Source of the DNA: UBA2329 sp964577215
GTDB lineage: Bacteria > Bacteroidota > Bacteroidia > Chitinophagales > Saprospiraceae
Assembly (NCBI GenBank): GCA_964577215.1
Contig: CAZNYK010000145.1
Coordinates: 1-9,237, forward strand
Length of the DNA: 9,237 nt
Direction: 5' to 3'
A program made the translations under genes and the position numbers. Positions within the stretch are counted from its first letter, which is position 1; every line of letters starts with the position of its first letter. The notes below the pieces were generated by a model, which was not told the origin of the DNA, searched no databases, and was given only the letters and a program-made list of their open reading frames with translations. This document shows, in pieces, positions 1-6,552 of this stretch.

Positions 1-86
1 GCCGCCTGCCTGCCGGCACTTACTTCGTGCGCGTGGAAAACGGCGAGGTAGTGGGCGTGCAGAAGTTGGTGATTGTGAGGAATTGA
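1..86 (+). CDS. C-terminal end of a T9SS-secreted protein (partial)
   Basis: Only the last 27 codons are inside the window, read in the frame starting at base 3 and ending with TGA at 84-86. The visible peptide contains LPAGTYFVRVENGE followed by GVQKLVIVRN. This matches the end of a type A C-terminal sorting domain of the Bacteroidota type IX secretion system: an L-P-x-G-x-Y-x-V-x-V strand, a short turn, then a closing basic/hydrophobic strand. In that family the domain directs a Sec-exported protein through the outer membrane and is then removed. The functional part of the protein lies upstream, so its activity cannot be stated. A tandem array and a terminator follow at once, so this gene probably ends its transcription unit. 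Confidence 0.85.
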   Translation, partial: RLPAGTYFVRVENGEVVGVQKLVIVRN

Positions 87-90
87 GGAA

Positions 91-129
91 AAGGTTAAAG
101 GTTAAAGTATAAAGGTTAAAGTATAAAGG
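91..129 (+). repeat. Heptamer tandem array 1 (AAGGTTA / AAGTATA)
   Basis: Five consecutive 7-base units plus a partial one: AAGGTTA, AAGGTTA, AAGTATA, AAGGTTA, AAGTATA, then AAGG. The array starts four bases after the stop codon of the upstream T9SS protein. The same two unit types recur in the array at 2518-2584. Each unit junction makes a TAA, and because 7 is not a multiple of 3 these stops fall in all three forward frames. There are no unique spacers and no long inverted arms, so this is a microsatellite-like intergenic array. No function is known to me. Confidence 0.9.
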
Positions 130-157
130 CTGGTGGAGAGGCTTTGTACTTGTGAAT

Positions 158-200
158 AAGCGTGGGCCGTTCTCTTTCCGGAGAGCGGCTCATGCTTTTT
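158..200 (+). terminator. Rho-independent terminator downstream of the T9SS protein
   Basis: Bases 158-174 pair with 181-197 as a 17-bp stem with a few G-T wobbles. The core is GCCGTTCTC against GAGAGCGGC and the loop is TTTCCG. The right arm runs into CTTTTTATA, giving a T tract on the plus strand. The hairpin sits between the end of the T9SS gene and the start of the Omp85-like gene, so it should separate the two units. The left flank (GAATAA) is only weakly A-rich, so leftward termination is less likely. Confidence 0.8.
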
Positions 201-216
201 ATACAGCAATTATTAC

Positions 217-224
217 TTACTTTG
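217..224 (+). promoter_or_regulatory. Possible -7 element upstream of the Omp85-like gene
   Basis: TTACTTTG lies four bases before the ATG at 229 and matches the Bacteroidota -7 consensus TAnnTTTG at all fixed positions except the second. No clear TTG was found at the expected -33 spacing. If active, transcription would start at or next to the ATG, giving a leaderless or nearly leaderless mRNA. The position just after the terminator at 158-200 supports a promoter here, but the motif is short and imperfect. Confidence 0.4.
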
Positions 225-228
225 CACT

Positions 229-1635
229 ATGAGGAGGCTCCTGTTATCGGTTTGGTTGCTGGCAGGCAGTTGTTGTGCGACAGCGCAGGTTGACAGCATT
301 TGCTGGATAGGCGCCATCAGTATCGAGGGCGCCAAACGCACCAAGGAAGCCATCATCCTGCGGGAGATGCAGTTGCGCCCCGGCGATACCCTCCGCACCG
401 AACAATTGCCCAAACTCATCGAGGAAAGCAGGCTATTGCTGCTCAACACCGCTCTTTTTACCAAGGTTGACATCTACTATAAAGACTGGGAGGCAACAAC
501 CGGAAGAGTGCATATTCGCGTGGATGTGGACGAAGCATGGTACATTTTTCCGGTGCCCGTATTCGATCTGGCTGATCGAAATTTCAATGTGTGGTGGGTG
601 GAGCAAAAGCGATCTTTACAGCGGGTCAATTACGGCCTCGACTTCAGCCATCTCAACTTCAGCGGCAACAACGACCCCCTGAAGAGCAAAATACAATTCG
701 GCTATACGCGCAAGTACAACCTGCGCTACAGTTTGCCTTTTATAAACCGGAACAAAACCCTCGGCATATACTTCTATACCGAATTTGCCCAAAACCGCGA
801 GCTGAACTACGCAACACGAGATAACAAACAACTTTTCTGGCGCAGCGAGGATCGCTTTGTATATACCCGGTATAAAACCGAGCTCGGGTTGAACTATCGA
901 CCCGGCGCCCGCACTTTTCACTATGCCGAATTGTCTTATTCCCAAAACCGGACAGACCCTTACGTCGCCGATTCTCTCAACCCCGATTTTTTTCTTGGAG
1001 GCCGCACCTTGCAGCGGTACTTATCGTTGTCATATGAATTTACCCGCGATTACCGGGATATTCGCGCATATCCCATCAATGGCTATTTTCTCAGGTTTCG
1101 ATTGGTGAAGGACGGGCTGGGCATCTTTGGGGACAGGAACGGCCTTCTCCTGCGTTCTCATTACGAAAAATACTGGCCCATTTCTCCCCGGTGGAGCCTT
1201 GCCCTGCTCACCGGCAGCAAGCTATCCATTATTCGGAGCCGGCAGCCCTACAACGACAACCGCGCTTTGGGCTTCGGAAACCTGTACCTGCCGGGGTATG
1301 AATATTACATAGTCGATGGGTTGGATATGGCCGTGGCCCGGTCCATTCTCCGCTACCGGTTTGTTCAAACGGAGATGCGCTTCGGCAAGTGGATGCCTTT
1401 GCCGGCTTACCGGAACGTGCCCTTTAAAGCTTACCTGGCGCTGAACAGCGGTTGGGCCTATATCAATGATCCGTTTTCCAGCCGGGCAGGCAACCCATTG
1501 AACAACCGCCCGCTGTGGAGCGGTGGGGTGGGGCTGCACCTCGTGTTTTTTTTCGACAAAGTATTCCTGATCGAATACAGTACCAATCACTTACTCGAAA
1601 AAGGGTTATTTTTACACCTCAACATGAATATTTGA
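229..1635 (+). CDS. Omp85/BamA-TamA-like outer-membrane beta-barrel protein, single POTRA
   Basis: A 468-residue protein with a Sec signal peptide (about 1-20, basic MRR then a hydrophobic core, cleavage likely near ATA-Q). Residues about 24-105 resemble one POTRA domain: I-S-I-E-G-A-K-R-T near 30-38, R-E-M-Q-L-R-P-G-D near 45-53, and L-F-T-K-V-D-I near 76-82. The remainder has alternating aromatic/polar strands typical of an outer-membrane barrel. Members of this family insert or translocate proteins or lipids across the outer membrane. At this size, with one POTRA, it is shorter than true BamA, so it is a BamA/TamA-like paralogue rather than the main assembly factor. The usual VRGY/F barrel motif appears as L-P-G-Y-E (354-358), with the arginine replaced by proline. 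The ATG at 229 is preferred because it gives the signal peptide. The stop codon overlaps the start of NAD kinase, so the two genes are probably translationally coupled. Confidence 0.8.
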   Translation: MRRLLLSVWLLAGSCCATAQVDSICWIGAISIEGAKRTKEAIILREMQLRPGDTLRTEQLPKLIEESRLLLLNTALFTKVDIYYKDWEATTGRVHIRVDVDEAWYIFPVPVFDLADRNFNVWWVEQKRSLQRVNYGLDFSHLNFSGNNDPLKSKIQFGYTRKYNLRYSLPFINRNKTLGIYFYTEFAQNRELNYATRDNKQLFWRSEDRFVYTRYKTELGLNYRPGARTFHYAELSYSQNRTDPYVADSLNPDFFLGGRTLQRYLSLSYEFTRDYRDIRAYPINGYFLRFRLVKDGLGIFGDRNGLLLRSHYEKYWPISPRWSLALLTGSKLSIIRSRQPYNDNRALGFGNLYLPGYEYYIVDGLDMAVARSILRYRFVQTEMRFGKWMPLPAYRNVPFKAYLALNSGWAYINDPFSSRAGNPLNNRPLWSGGVGLHLVFFFDKVFLIEYSTNHLLEKGLFLHLNMNI

Positions 1636-2517
1636 TGCAGGTCGTCGTATTTAGCAAAGTGGTAAAGGAGAAAGATCTCCCCTTCATCCAGGCGCTCTTC
1701 GATGCGCTGCATCATGAGGGAATCAACGCTTTTGTGTACCGGCCTTACCTCGAACAATTGCGGGGCAAGGTGGTATTCAGCCGCGAGGTGGGCGTTTTTG
1801 AGGACTACCGCGACTTTAAAGTGAAGCAACTGGACTATTGCATCACTCTGGGCGGCGACGGTACCATCCTCGCGGCTTTATTGTACGTGCGCGACAGCGG
1901 GGCGCCCATCCTGGGTATCAACCTGGGGCGGCTGGGGTTTCTGGCCGGTATCGAAAAAAGACGCATCGCCGAAGCCATAAGGCTCCTGCATCGGGGCATG
2001 TACGAAACCGAGGAGCGCAGCCTGCTCTACCTTGAGTCAAACTTGCCCATCTTCGGTAATGACAGGTTTGCGCTCAACGATTGTACTCTGCTCAAACGCG
2101 AATCCTCTTCCATGATCACCATTCATGCCTTCGTCAACGGCGCATATCTCAACTCCTACTGGGCCGACGGCGTCATTGTGGCCACGCCCACCGGCTCTAC
2201 AGGGTATTCGCTCAGTTGCGGCGGGCCTATCATTTTCCCCAATTCCAATTCTTTTGTCATTACCCCGGTGGCGCCGCACAATCTCAGCGTGCGTCCCATC
2301 GTAATATCCGATGACGCGGTGATCTCGTTCGAAGTGGAAGGCCGGGCCGAAAACTTCCTCTGCACCCTCGATTCCCGATCGGAGCCTATTACCTCCGCGC
2401 ACCAGTTGGCCCTGCGCAAAAATGATTTTAATATCAAGCTGATCCGCATTCCCGGCGCCAACTTCCTCGAAACCATGAGGGAGAAAATGAACTGGGGGAT
2501 GGATTGGAGGAATGATT

Positions 2518-2519
<2 letters not shown>
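1635..2519 (+). CDS. nadK: NAD kinase
   Basis: Phosphorylates NAD+ to NADP+ using ATP or polyphosphate; a cytosolic enzyme that is the only de novo route to NADP in most bacteria. The 294-residue product has the diagnostic motifs in order: G-G-D-G-T at 73-77 (catalytic Asp75), the N-D pair at 148-149, T-P-T-G-S-T-G-Y-S at 184-192 followed by C-G-G-P-I, and P-H-N-L-S-V-R-P at 214-221. Length and motif spacing are normal for the family. The frame stays open back to 1515, but those 40 codons lie inside the upstream barrel gene and match nothing. The ATG at 1635 overlaps the upstream TGA by one base (TGATG), a classical coupling arrangement. The stop TAA (2517-2519) lies in the first unit of a heptamer array. 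Confidence 0.96.
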
Positions 2520-2584
<65 letters not shown>

Positions 2585-2622
2585 GGGTGGGGCTTGCGCT
2601 GATTTTTTGAAATGGATTACAC

Positions 2623-3384
2623 ATGGACACCATCAAATTTGGGTATAAGGGCAGTGAATGGACGGCAGATGTAAGTTGCCCTTTGGATATTTCCATCCCT
2701 CTGAAGGAGGGCGGGGATACGGTAAATTGCTTTTATGCGCCTTTGATGGAGACGGCTCCGGTGCGCATGGGCGATTTCATCGGCGCTGTGGCGCAAGGCG
2801 GGCCTGTCAATTTTTTCAACATCCGGCTCAATCCGCACGGCAACGGCACGCATACAGAATGCGTGGGGCATATAGCCCCGGAACATTTTTCTCTGAACCA
2901 GTGCTTGACAAAATTCCATTTTATTGCGAAATTGCACAGCGTTTTCCCGCAGATGCTTCCCGATGGGGACCGCGTCATCATGCAGGAGCAATTGGAAGGG
3001 GCATTAGAGCCTGGAGAAGCGGAAGCCTTCGTCATTCGCACCCTGCCGAATGCAGAGGATAAATGCCGCCGGCACTATTCCGGAACCAACCCGCCCTATC
3101 TTCACCCTGATGCAGTTGCATGGTTGGTGAAACAGGGCGTGAACCATTTGCTCCTTGACCTGCCTTCTGTGGATCGCGAGGAGGACGGGGGAAAACTTGC
3201 CGCGCACCGGGCTTTCTGGCGTTATCCCGAAAGCCCGCGCATGGAAGCCACCATAACAGAACTTATTTTTGTAAACAATTTCATCCCGGATGGATTATAC
3301 TTGCTGAATATGCAGATCACTTCCATCGAACTGGATGCATCGCCGTGCAAGCCTGTTTTGTATGCGCTGAAAAAGTCAAATTGA
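2623..3384 (+). CDS. Cyclase-family (kynurenine formamidase-like) metal-dependent hydrolase
   Basis: A 253-residue protein of the superfamily that includes bacterial kynurenine formamidase (KynB) and related metal-dependent hydrolases. The metal-binding signature is at 72-83 (H-G-N-G-T-H-T-E-C-V-G-H), related to the usual HxGTHxDxPxH but with Glu for Asp and Val for Pro. Further conserved-looking elements are D-L-P-S-V-D-R-E-E-D-G-G at 179-190, a histidine at 195, and T-E-L at 212-214, where Glu213 is a candidate catalytic or metal ligand. There is no signal peptide or membrane segment, so it is probably cytosolic. The substrate cannot be assigned: no other tryptophan-degradation gene is nearby, so kynB should not be used. 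The ATG at 2623 is the first in-frame ATG; one at 2612 is in another frame. The next gene starts directly after the stop. Confidence 0.82.
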   Translation: MDTIKFGYKGSEWTADVSCPLDISIPLKEGGDTVNCFYAPLMETAPVRMGDFIGAVAQGGPVNFFNIRLNPHGNGTHTECVGHIAPEHFSLNQCLTKFHFIAKLHSVFPQMLPDGDRVIMQEQLEGALEPGEAEAFVIRTLPNAEDKCRRHYSGTNPPYLHPDAVAWLVKQGVNHLLLDLPSVDREEDGGKLAAHRAFWRYPESPRMEATITELIFVNNFIPDGLYLLNMQITSIELDASPCKPVLYALKKSN

Positions 3385-4095
3385 ATGCAGTTTTTGCAGC
3401 CGACATATCACTCCAAGCTCTATCGCGATTTCAAAAGCATCGACGGCGCTTCTTTTCGCGATCTCATCCACTTTTTTGAACGCAGTGAGGATGATATCCG
3501 GCAATTGGACTTCGACGAGTACTTCGAGATGCTCTACCTGTACGTCAATGCGCTCTTTGAAGTAGGCGCCTATCACAAGCATGTGATCATGGCTGACGAA
3601 GTGATAGAGGCCGCTATTTGTCACAATATTCAATACTACAAACAGGAAGACATCTTCAAGAAATCGCTTTTCCGGAAGGCGGCATCGTTGTACAATACAT
3701 CCGAATACCGCAGCGCCGAACACATTCTCCGCGAACTGGTACGCATAGAACCCGGGCATAAGGATGCAGGCTCTTTCCTGAAAAAATGCCTGCGCAACAT
3801 CCATGTGCGCCCCCTTCAGGCGTTCCGGGCGTCAGCTATTGCCCTTTTTCTTTCGTCGGCACTGGTCATTTGTACAGAGGTTTTGTTGATCCGGCCTTTT
3901 TACCCGGCCTATACCGGCGGGGTAGAAGCGCTTCGCGTCGGCCTTTTTGTTGCCGGATGGGTCGTTTTGATCGCAGGTGAGGCGTGGCACCGCTGGTGGG
4001 CGCATCGCCGGGTGATGAACTTTGTATCCGAGAACAAGAGGCGGAAGGGGGTCGGAGGAGATGGCTTTACAACAAGCGGCGATGTAAAGCCTTAA
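3385..4095 (+). CDS. Uncharacterised protein: helical N-terminal region and two C-terminal TM segments
   Basis: I do not recognise this 236-residue protein. Residues 1-140 look like an alpha-helical, possibly TPR-like, soluble region; the helix at about 97-122 (K-A-A-S-L-Y-N-T then A-E-H-I-L-R-E-L-V) has the alternation of a degenerate TPR. Two hydrophobic segments follow at about 147-169 and 181-201, then a basic tail (W-A-H-R-R, N-K-R-R-K). The layout suggests an inner-membrane protein with a cytoplasmic N-terminal domain. The ATG follows the upstream TGA with no spacer, so coupling to the cyclase-family hydrolase is likely. The last 29 bp overlap the 3' end of the opposite-strand nucleotide cyclase gene. 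Frame, length and the translational junction make it a convincing gene, but its function is unknown. Confidence 0.75.
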   Translation: MQFLQPTYHSKLYRDFKSIDGASFRDLIHFFERSEDDIRQLDFDEYFEMLYLYVNALFEVGAYHKHVIMADEVIEAAICHNIQYYKQEDIFKKSLFRKAASLYNTSEYRSAEHILRELVRIEPGHKDAGSFLKKCLRNIHVRPLQAFRASAIALFLSSALVICTEVLLIRPFYPAYTGGVEALRVGLFVAGWVVLIAGEAWHRWWAHRRVMNFVSENKRRKGVGGDGFTTSGDVKP

Positions 4096-5917
4096 ACCGG
4101 GGTTCATCGCGCAAGCTGTCTAAGTTGCTGTCGTTTTCAAACCAGCCCTTCTGGCTCAATCCCTGTTCAACGGCGTGTTCCAAACAATTGAGCGCTTCTT
4201 CCTTCATGCCCAGGAGCGCATAGATACAGCCGGCGTTGTATTGCAGCATGGCATCGTCGGGTTCTAATGCCAGGGCGCGCTGCAGCCACTGCATGGCTTT
4301 TTCGGGTTCGTTGAGGGCGGCCCAGCCGTTAGCGCCGAGGTAGAGCGCGCGGGTATCTGCCGGGTTGATGTTCAGTGCCTGTTCTACCATGGTTACGCCG
4401 CGTTTACGCGCCGTTTTCGACTTTTCCTCCAGTCCCAGATCTGCGTACACTTGTCCTGCAAGCAATGCTGACTGATAATCGGCGGGATTCAGCCGGTTGG
4501 CTTTTTCAAACAATCGGGCGGCTTTTTCCAATTTGCCGATAGTGAAGGAAATGCGGCCGTACCAGTACCAGGCTTCGTACAGGCGCGGGTCTAATTCAAT
4601 GGCCCTTTCAAAGGACGCCTCGGAGGCTTCATTGTGTTTGTCCAATGACAAGGCAATGCCTCGCGACACATGAGCTTTGGCCAATAGGGGGTCGAGTTCG
4701 AGCGCTCTGAGGCTGATGCGTTGGGCTGCGTTGAGGTGTTTTTCGCTGTCTTCCACGTATAGATAGAGGTAGGAATAGCAATCGGCCAAGCCGCAATACG
4801 CCAGGGTGTAGGAATCGTCTTCATCAATGGCTTTTCGAAACATCTGCGAAGCAAATTCCACGCCCTGCCGGCTGAATTGCTCATAGAAACGCCGTCCGCG
4901 CAGGTAGTAATCGTATGCGTTGATATTGCTGGTTTGCACACTGCTGATGCCGCGCACCTGCCGCGAAACGAGCTTGACCCGCAGGGCGGCGGCGATATTG
5001 TCGGCAATTTCGTCCTGAACGGAAAACACATCCTCTATGAGCCGGTCGAACCGACCCGACCAGAGGTTGATCCCCGAACCCACATCCACCAGTTCCACGG
5101 TAAGGCGGATGCGCCGTCCGGAAAAGCGAATGGCGCCTACGAGCAGGGCGGTGGCGTGCAGTTGATGCCCGGTTTCCTGTACGTCCATGTCTTCGCGTTC
5201 TTTGAGTGCAAAAACCGCGGAGCGGGAAACCACTTGAAGCCCCTGTATTTTGCCCAGCGCCACGATGATTTCCTCTGCCATGCCGTCGCAGAAGTTGTCC
5301 CATTTTTTATCTCCGTTCACATTGCGGAAAGGAAGGACTGCAATGGTATGCGTTTGCAGGGAGGTGCGTGGAGGCGGGAAGTTGGAAGGGGCGCCGGAAA
5401 TGAGCAGTTGATGGAGTTTTTCGGGCCGGTCAAAGTCCTTGAGCATAAATTCTCCTAAGTCCAGGAGTTTTACCCCCTCCGGCATATGCGCCGGCAAGGC
5501 TCTGGCAGTAGCGTCTGACAACAACACCTGGCCGCCATGTGCAGCGCTGCATACGCGTGAAGCCCTGTGTACTTCCAAGCCGATAAACCCGCCGCCGGGT
5601 GACTGAATGGCCTCGCCGGTATGAATGCCTATGCGGATTTTATATGCGACACTGCCGGCTAAGCTCTCTGCCACGAAAGCGCGCTGCACGGCCACTGCTA
5701 CCATAACGGCATCGAAAGGAGCAGAAAAGATCGCAAAGAAGCCGTCTCCTGCAGTGTCCACCTCACTGCCCCGGTAGTGGCCTACTGCGGAGCGAACGAT
5801 GGCGCGGTAGCGTTCCAGCACGGCGCCGTAGCCTTCGCCCAAACGCTGTGCTATCCGCGTGGAGCCTTCCATGTCGGTGAAGAAGAATGTTTTCTTTTCT
5901 TTGGGGATATCGTGCAT
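4067..5917 (-). CDS. Class III nucleotide cyclase domain / TolB-like domain / TPR fusion protein
   Basis: A 616-residue protein with three parts. Residues about 8-175 form a class III adenylate/guanylate cyclase homology domain: F-F-T-D-M-E-G-S-T with Asp15, and V-D-T-A-G-D-G-F with Asp58, are the likely metal ligands. Residues about 190-315 resemble the TolB-like region common in such fusions (I-A-V-L-P-F at 192-197, D-G-M-A-E-E-I at 211-217, then L-W-S-G-R-F-D at 285-291). Residues about 335-616 hold several TPRs, with repeat ends such as A-L-E-L-D-P, A-I-E-L-D-P and A-L-A-L-E-P. No TM segment or signal peptide is seen, so it is probably cytosolic. Two positions differ from canonical cyclases: the substrate-specifying Lys is Asp54, and the transition-state Asn is His117 (V-H-R-A-S-R), while Arg121 is kept. 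I recall similar residues in other bacterial members, so cAMP production is not assured. It lies 25 bp downstream of ruvC and may also have its own promoter. Confidence 0.88.
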   Translation of the reverse strand: MHDIPKEKKTFFFTDMEGSTRIAQRLGEGYGAVLERYRAIVRSAVGHYRGSEVDTAGDGFFAIFSAPFDAVMVAVAVQRAFVAESLAGSVAYKIRIGIHTGEAIQSPGGGFIGLEVHRASRVCSAAHGGQVLLSDATARALPAHMPEGVKLLDLGEFMLKDFDRPEKLHQLLISGAPSNFPPPRTSLQTHTIAVLPFRNVNGDKKWDNFCDGMAEEIIVALGKIQGLQVVSRSAVFALKEREDMDVQETGHQLHATALLVGAIRFSGRRIRLTVELVDVGSGINLWSGRFDRLIEDVFSVQDEIADNIAAALRVKLVSRQVRGISSVQTSNINAYDYYLRGRRFYEQFSRQGVEFASQMFRKAIDEDDSYTLAYCGLADCYSYLYLYVEDSEKHLNAAQRISLRALELDPLLAKAHVSRGIALSLDKHNEASEASFERAIELDPRLYEAWYWYGRISFTIGKLEKAARLFEKANRLNPADYQSALLAGQVYADLGLEEKSKTARKRGVTMVEQALNINPADTRALYLGANGWAALNEPEKAMQWLQRALALEPDDAMLQYNAGCIYALLGMKEEALNCLEHAVEQGLSQKGWFENDSNLDSLRDEPRFKALHRRLL

Positions 5918-5933
5918 GGTATTAATAATCCGG

Positions 5934-5963
5934 CAAAGGTAACTATGTGTCGGGATTATTCAC
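5934..5963 (-). promoter_or_regulatory. Candidate promoter for the cyclase/TPR gene
   Basis: On the minus strand TACCTTTG (5941 to 5934) is an exact match to the Bacteroidota -7 consensus TAnnTTTG. Nineteen bases upstream is GTG (5963-5961), one mismatch from the -33 TTG. The -7 element ends 16 bases before the ATG at 5917. The element spans the end of ruvC and the intergenic gap, so the cyclase gene could be transcribed separately from ruvC. Confidence 0.5.
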
Positions 5964-6518
5964 CCTGTCCGGGTTGTGGCGTGCAAAAGCGGCCCAACTA
6001 TTGGCAGCCGGTTTGGCGCCCGGCAGGTTGTTTTTGGATGCATAGTAATGGCATACCGCTGCGGCCAGGGCATCGGTAGCGTCGAGTGCCTGGTCTTTGA
6101 GGTCCACACCAAGCGTGGTGGACAGCATGGCGGCCACCTGTTCCTTGGCGGCATTGCCGTTGCCCGCCACCGCCTGTTTGATTTTTTTTGGCGAATATTC
6201 GGTGATGGGTACTCCTTTGGTAATGGCGGCGGCAATAGCTACCCCCTGGGCGCGCCCCAGCTTGAGCATAGACTGCACGTTCTTTCCGAAAAACGGGGCT
6301 TCGATGGCCATTTCCCGGGGCGTATATGCTTCTATGACTTCCTGCAATTGTTCGAATATGCGTTGCAGGCGGTGCTGGTGCTCTTCACTACTCTTGAAAT
6401 GAATGACCCCCAGCTTCAATACGGAGAGCGCTTTGCCGTCCACTTGCAGGATGGCAAAACCCAGCACGTTGGTACCGGGGTCAACGCCCAAAATCCGATA
6501 GGACTTTTGCTGTTCCAA
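5943..6518 (-). CDS. ruvC: Crossover junction endodeoxyribonuclease RuvC
   Basis: RuvC resolves Holliday junctions with RuvAB during recombination and repair. The product, 191 residues from the proposed start, carries the four acidic catalytic residues expected: Asp13 in G-V-D-P-G-T, Glu73 in A-I-E-A-P-F, and Asp146 and Asp149 in L-D-A-T-D-A-L. The DNA-binding stretch S-P-K-K-I-K-Q-A-V-A-G-N-G is at 109-121. The C-terminal tail beyond about residue 165 is slightly longer than in many homologues. No ATG lies near the conserved N-terminus. The best start is TTG at 6518-6516 (giving M-E-Q-Q-K-S-Y-R-I-L-G-V-D), with ATT at 6521 as an alternative. The frame stays open upstream to 7220, but that part is antisense to the flippase-like gene and shows no family similarity. 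Function is near certain; the start codon is less so. Confidence 0.93.
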   Translation of the reverse strand: MEQQKSYRILGVDPGTNVLGFAILQVDGKALSVLKLGVIHFKSSEEHQHRLQRIFEQLQEVIEAYTPREMAIEAPFFGKNVQSMLKLGRAQGVAIAAAITKGVPITEYSPKKIKQAVAGNGNAAKEQVAAMLSTTLGVDLKDQALDATDALAAAVCHYYASKNNLPGAKPAANSWAAFARHNPDRVNNPDT

Positions 6519-6552
6519 AATCGTAGTATTGCGGTGTATATTCGATATTCGC

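Noticed and set aside
1515..1634. A 40-codon upstream extension of NAD kinase
   Set aside because: It lies within the barrel gene in another frame; the ATG at 1635 gives a normal-length NAD kinase with a 1-bp coupling overlap.
4877..5458. Plus-strand open frame of 193 codons opposite the cyclase gene
   Set aside because: It is a mirror of the cyclase/TolB-like coding sequence with no recognisable domain or start context.
6182..6189. Programmed frameshift at the run of eight T (A8 on the minus strand) in ruvC
   Set aside because: The frame is intact through it and encodes the conserved P-K-K-I-K segment, so no shift is needed.
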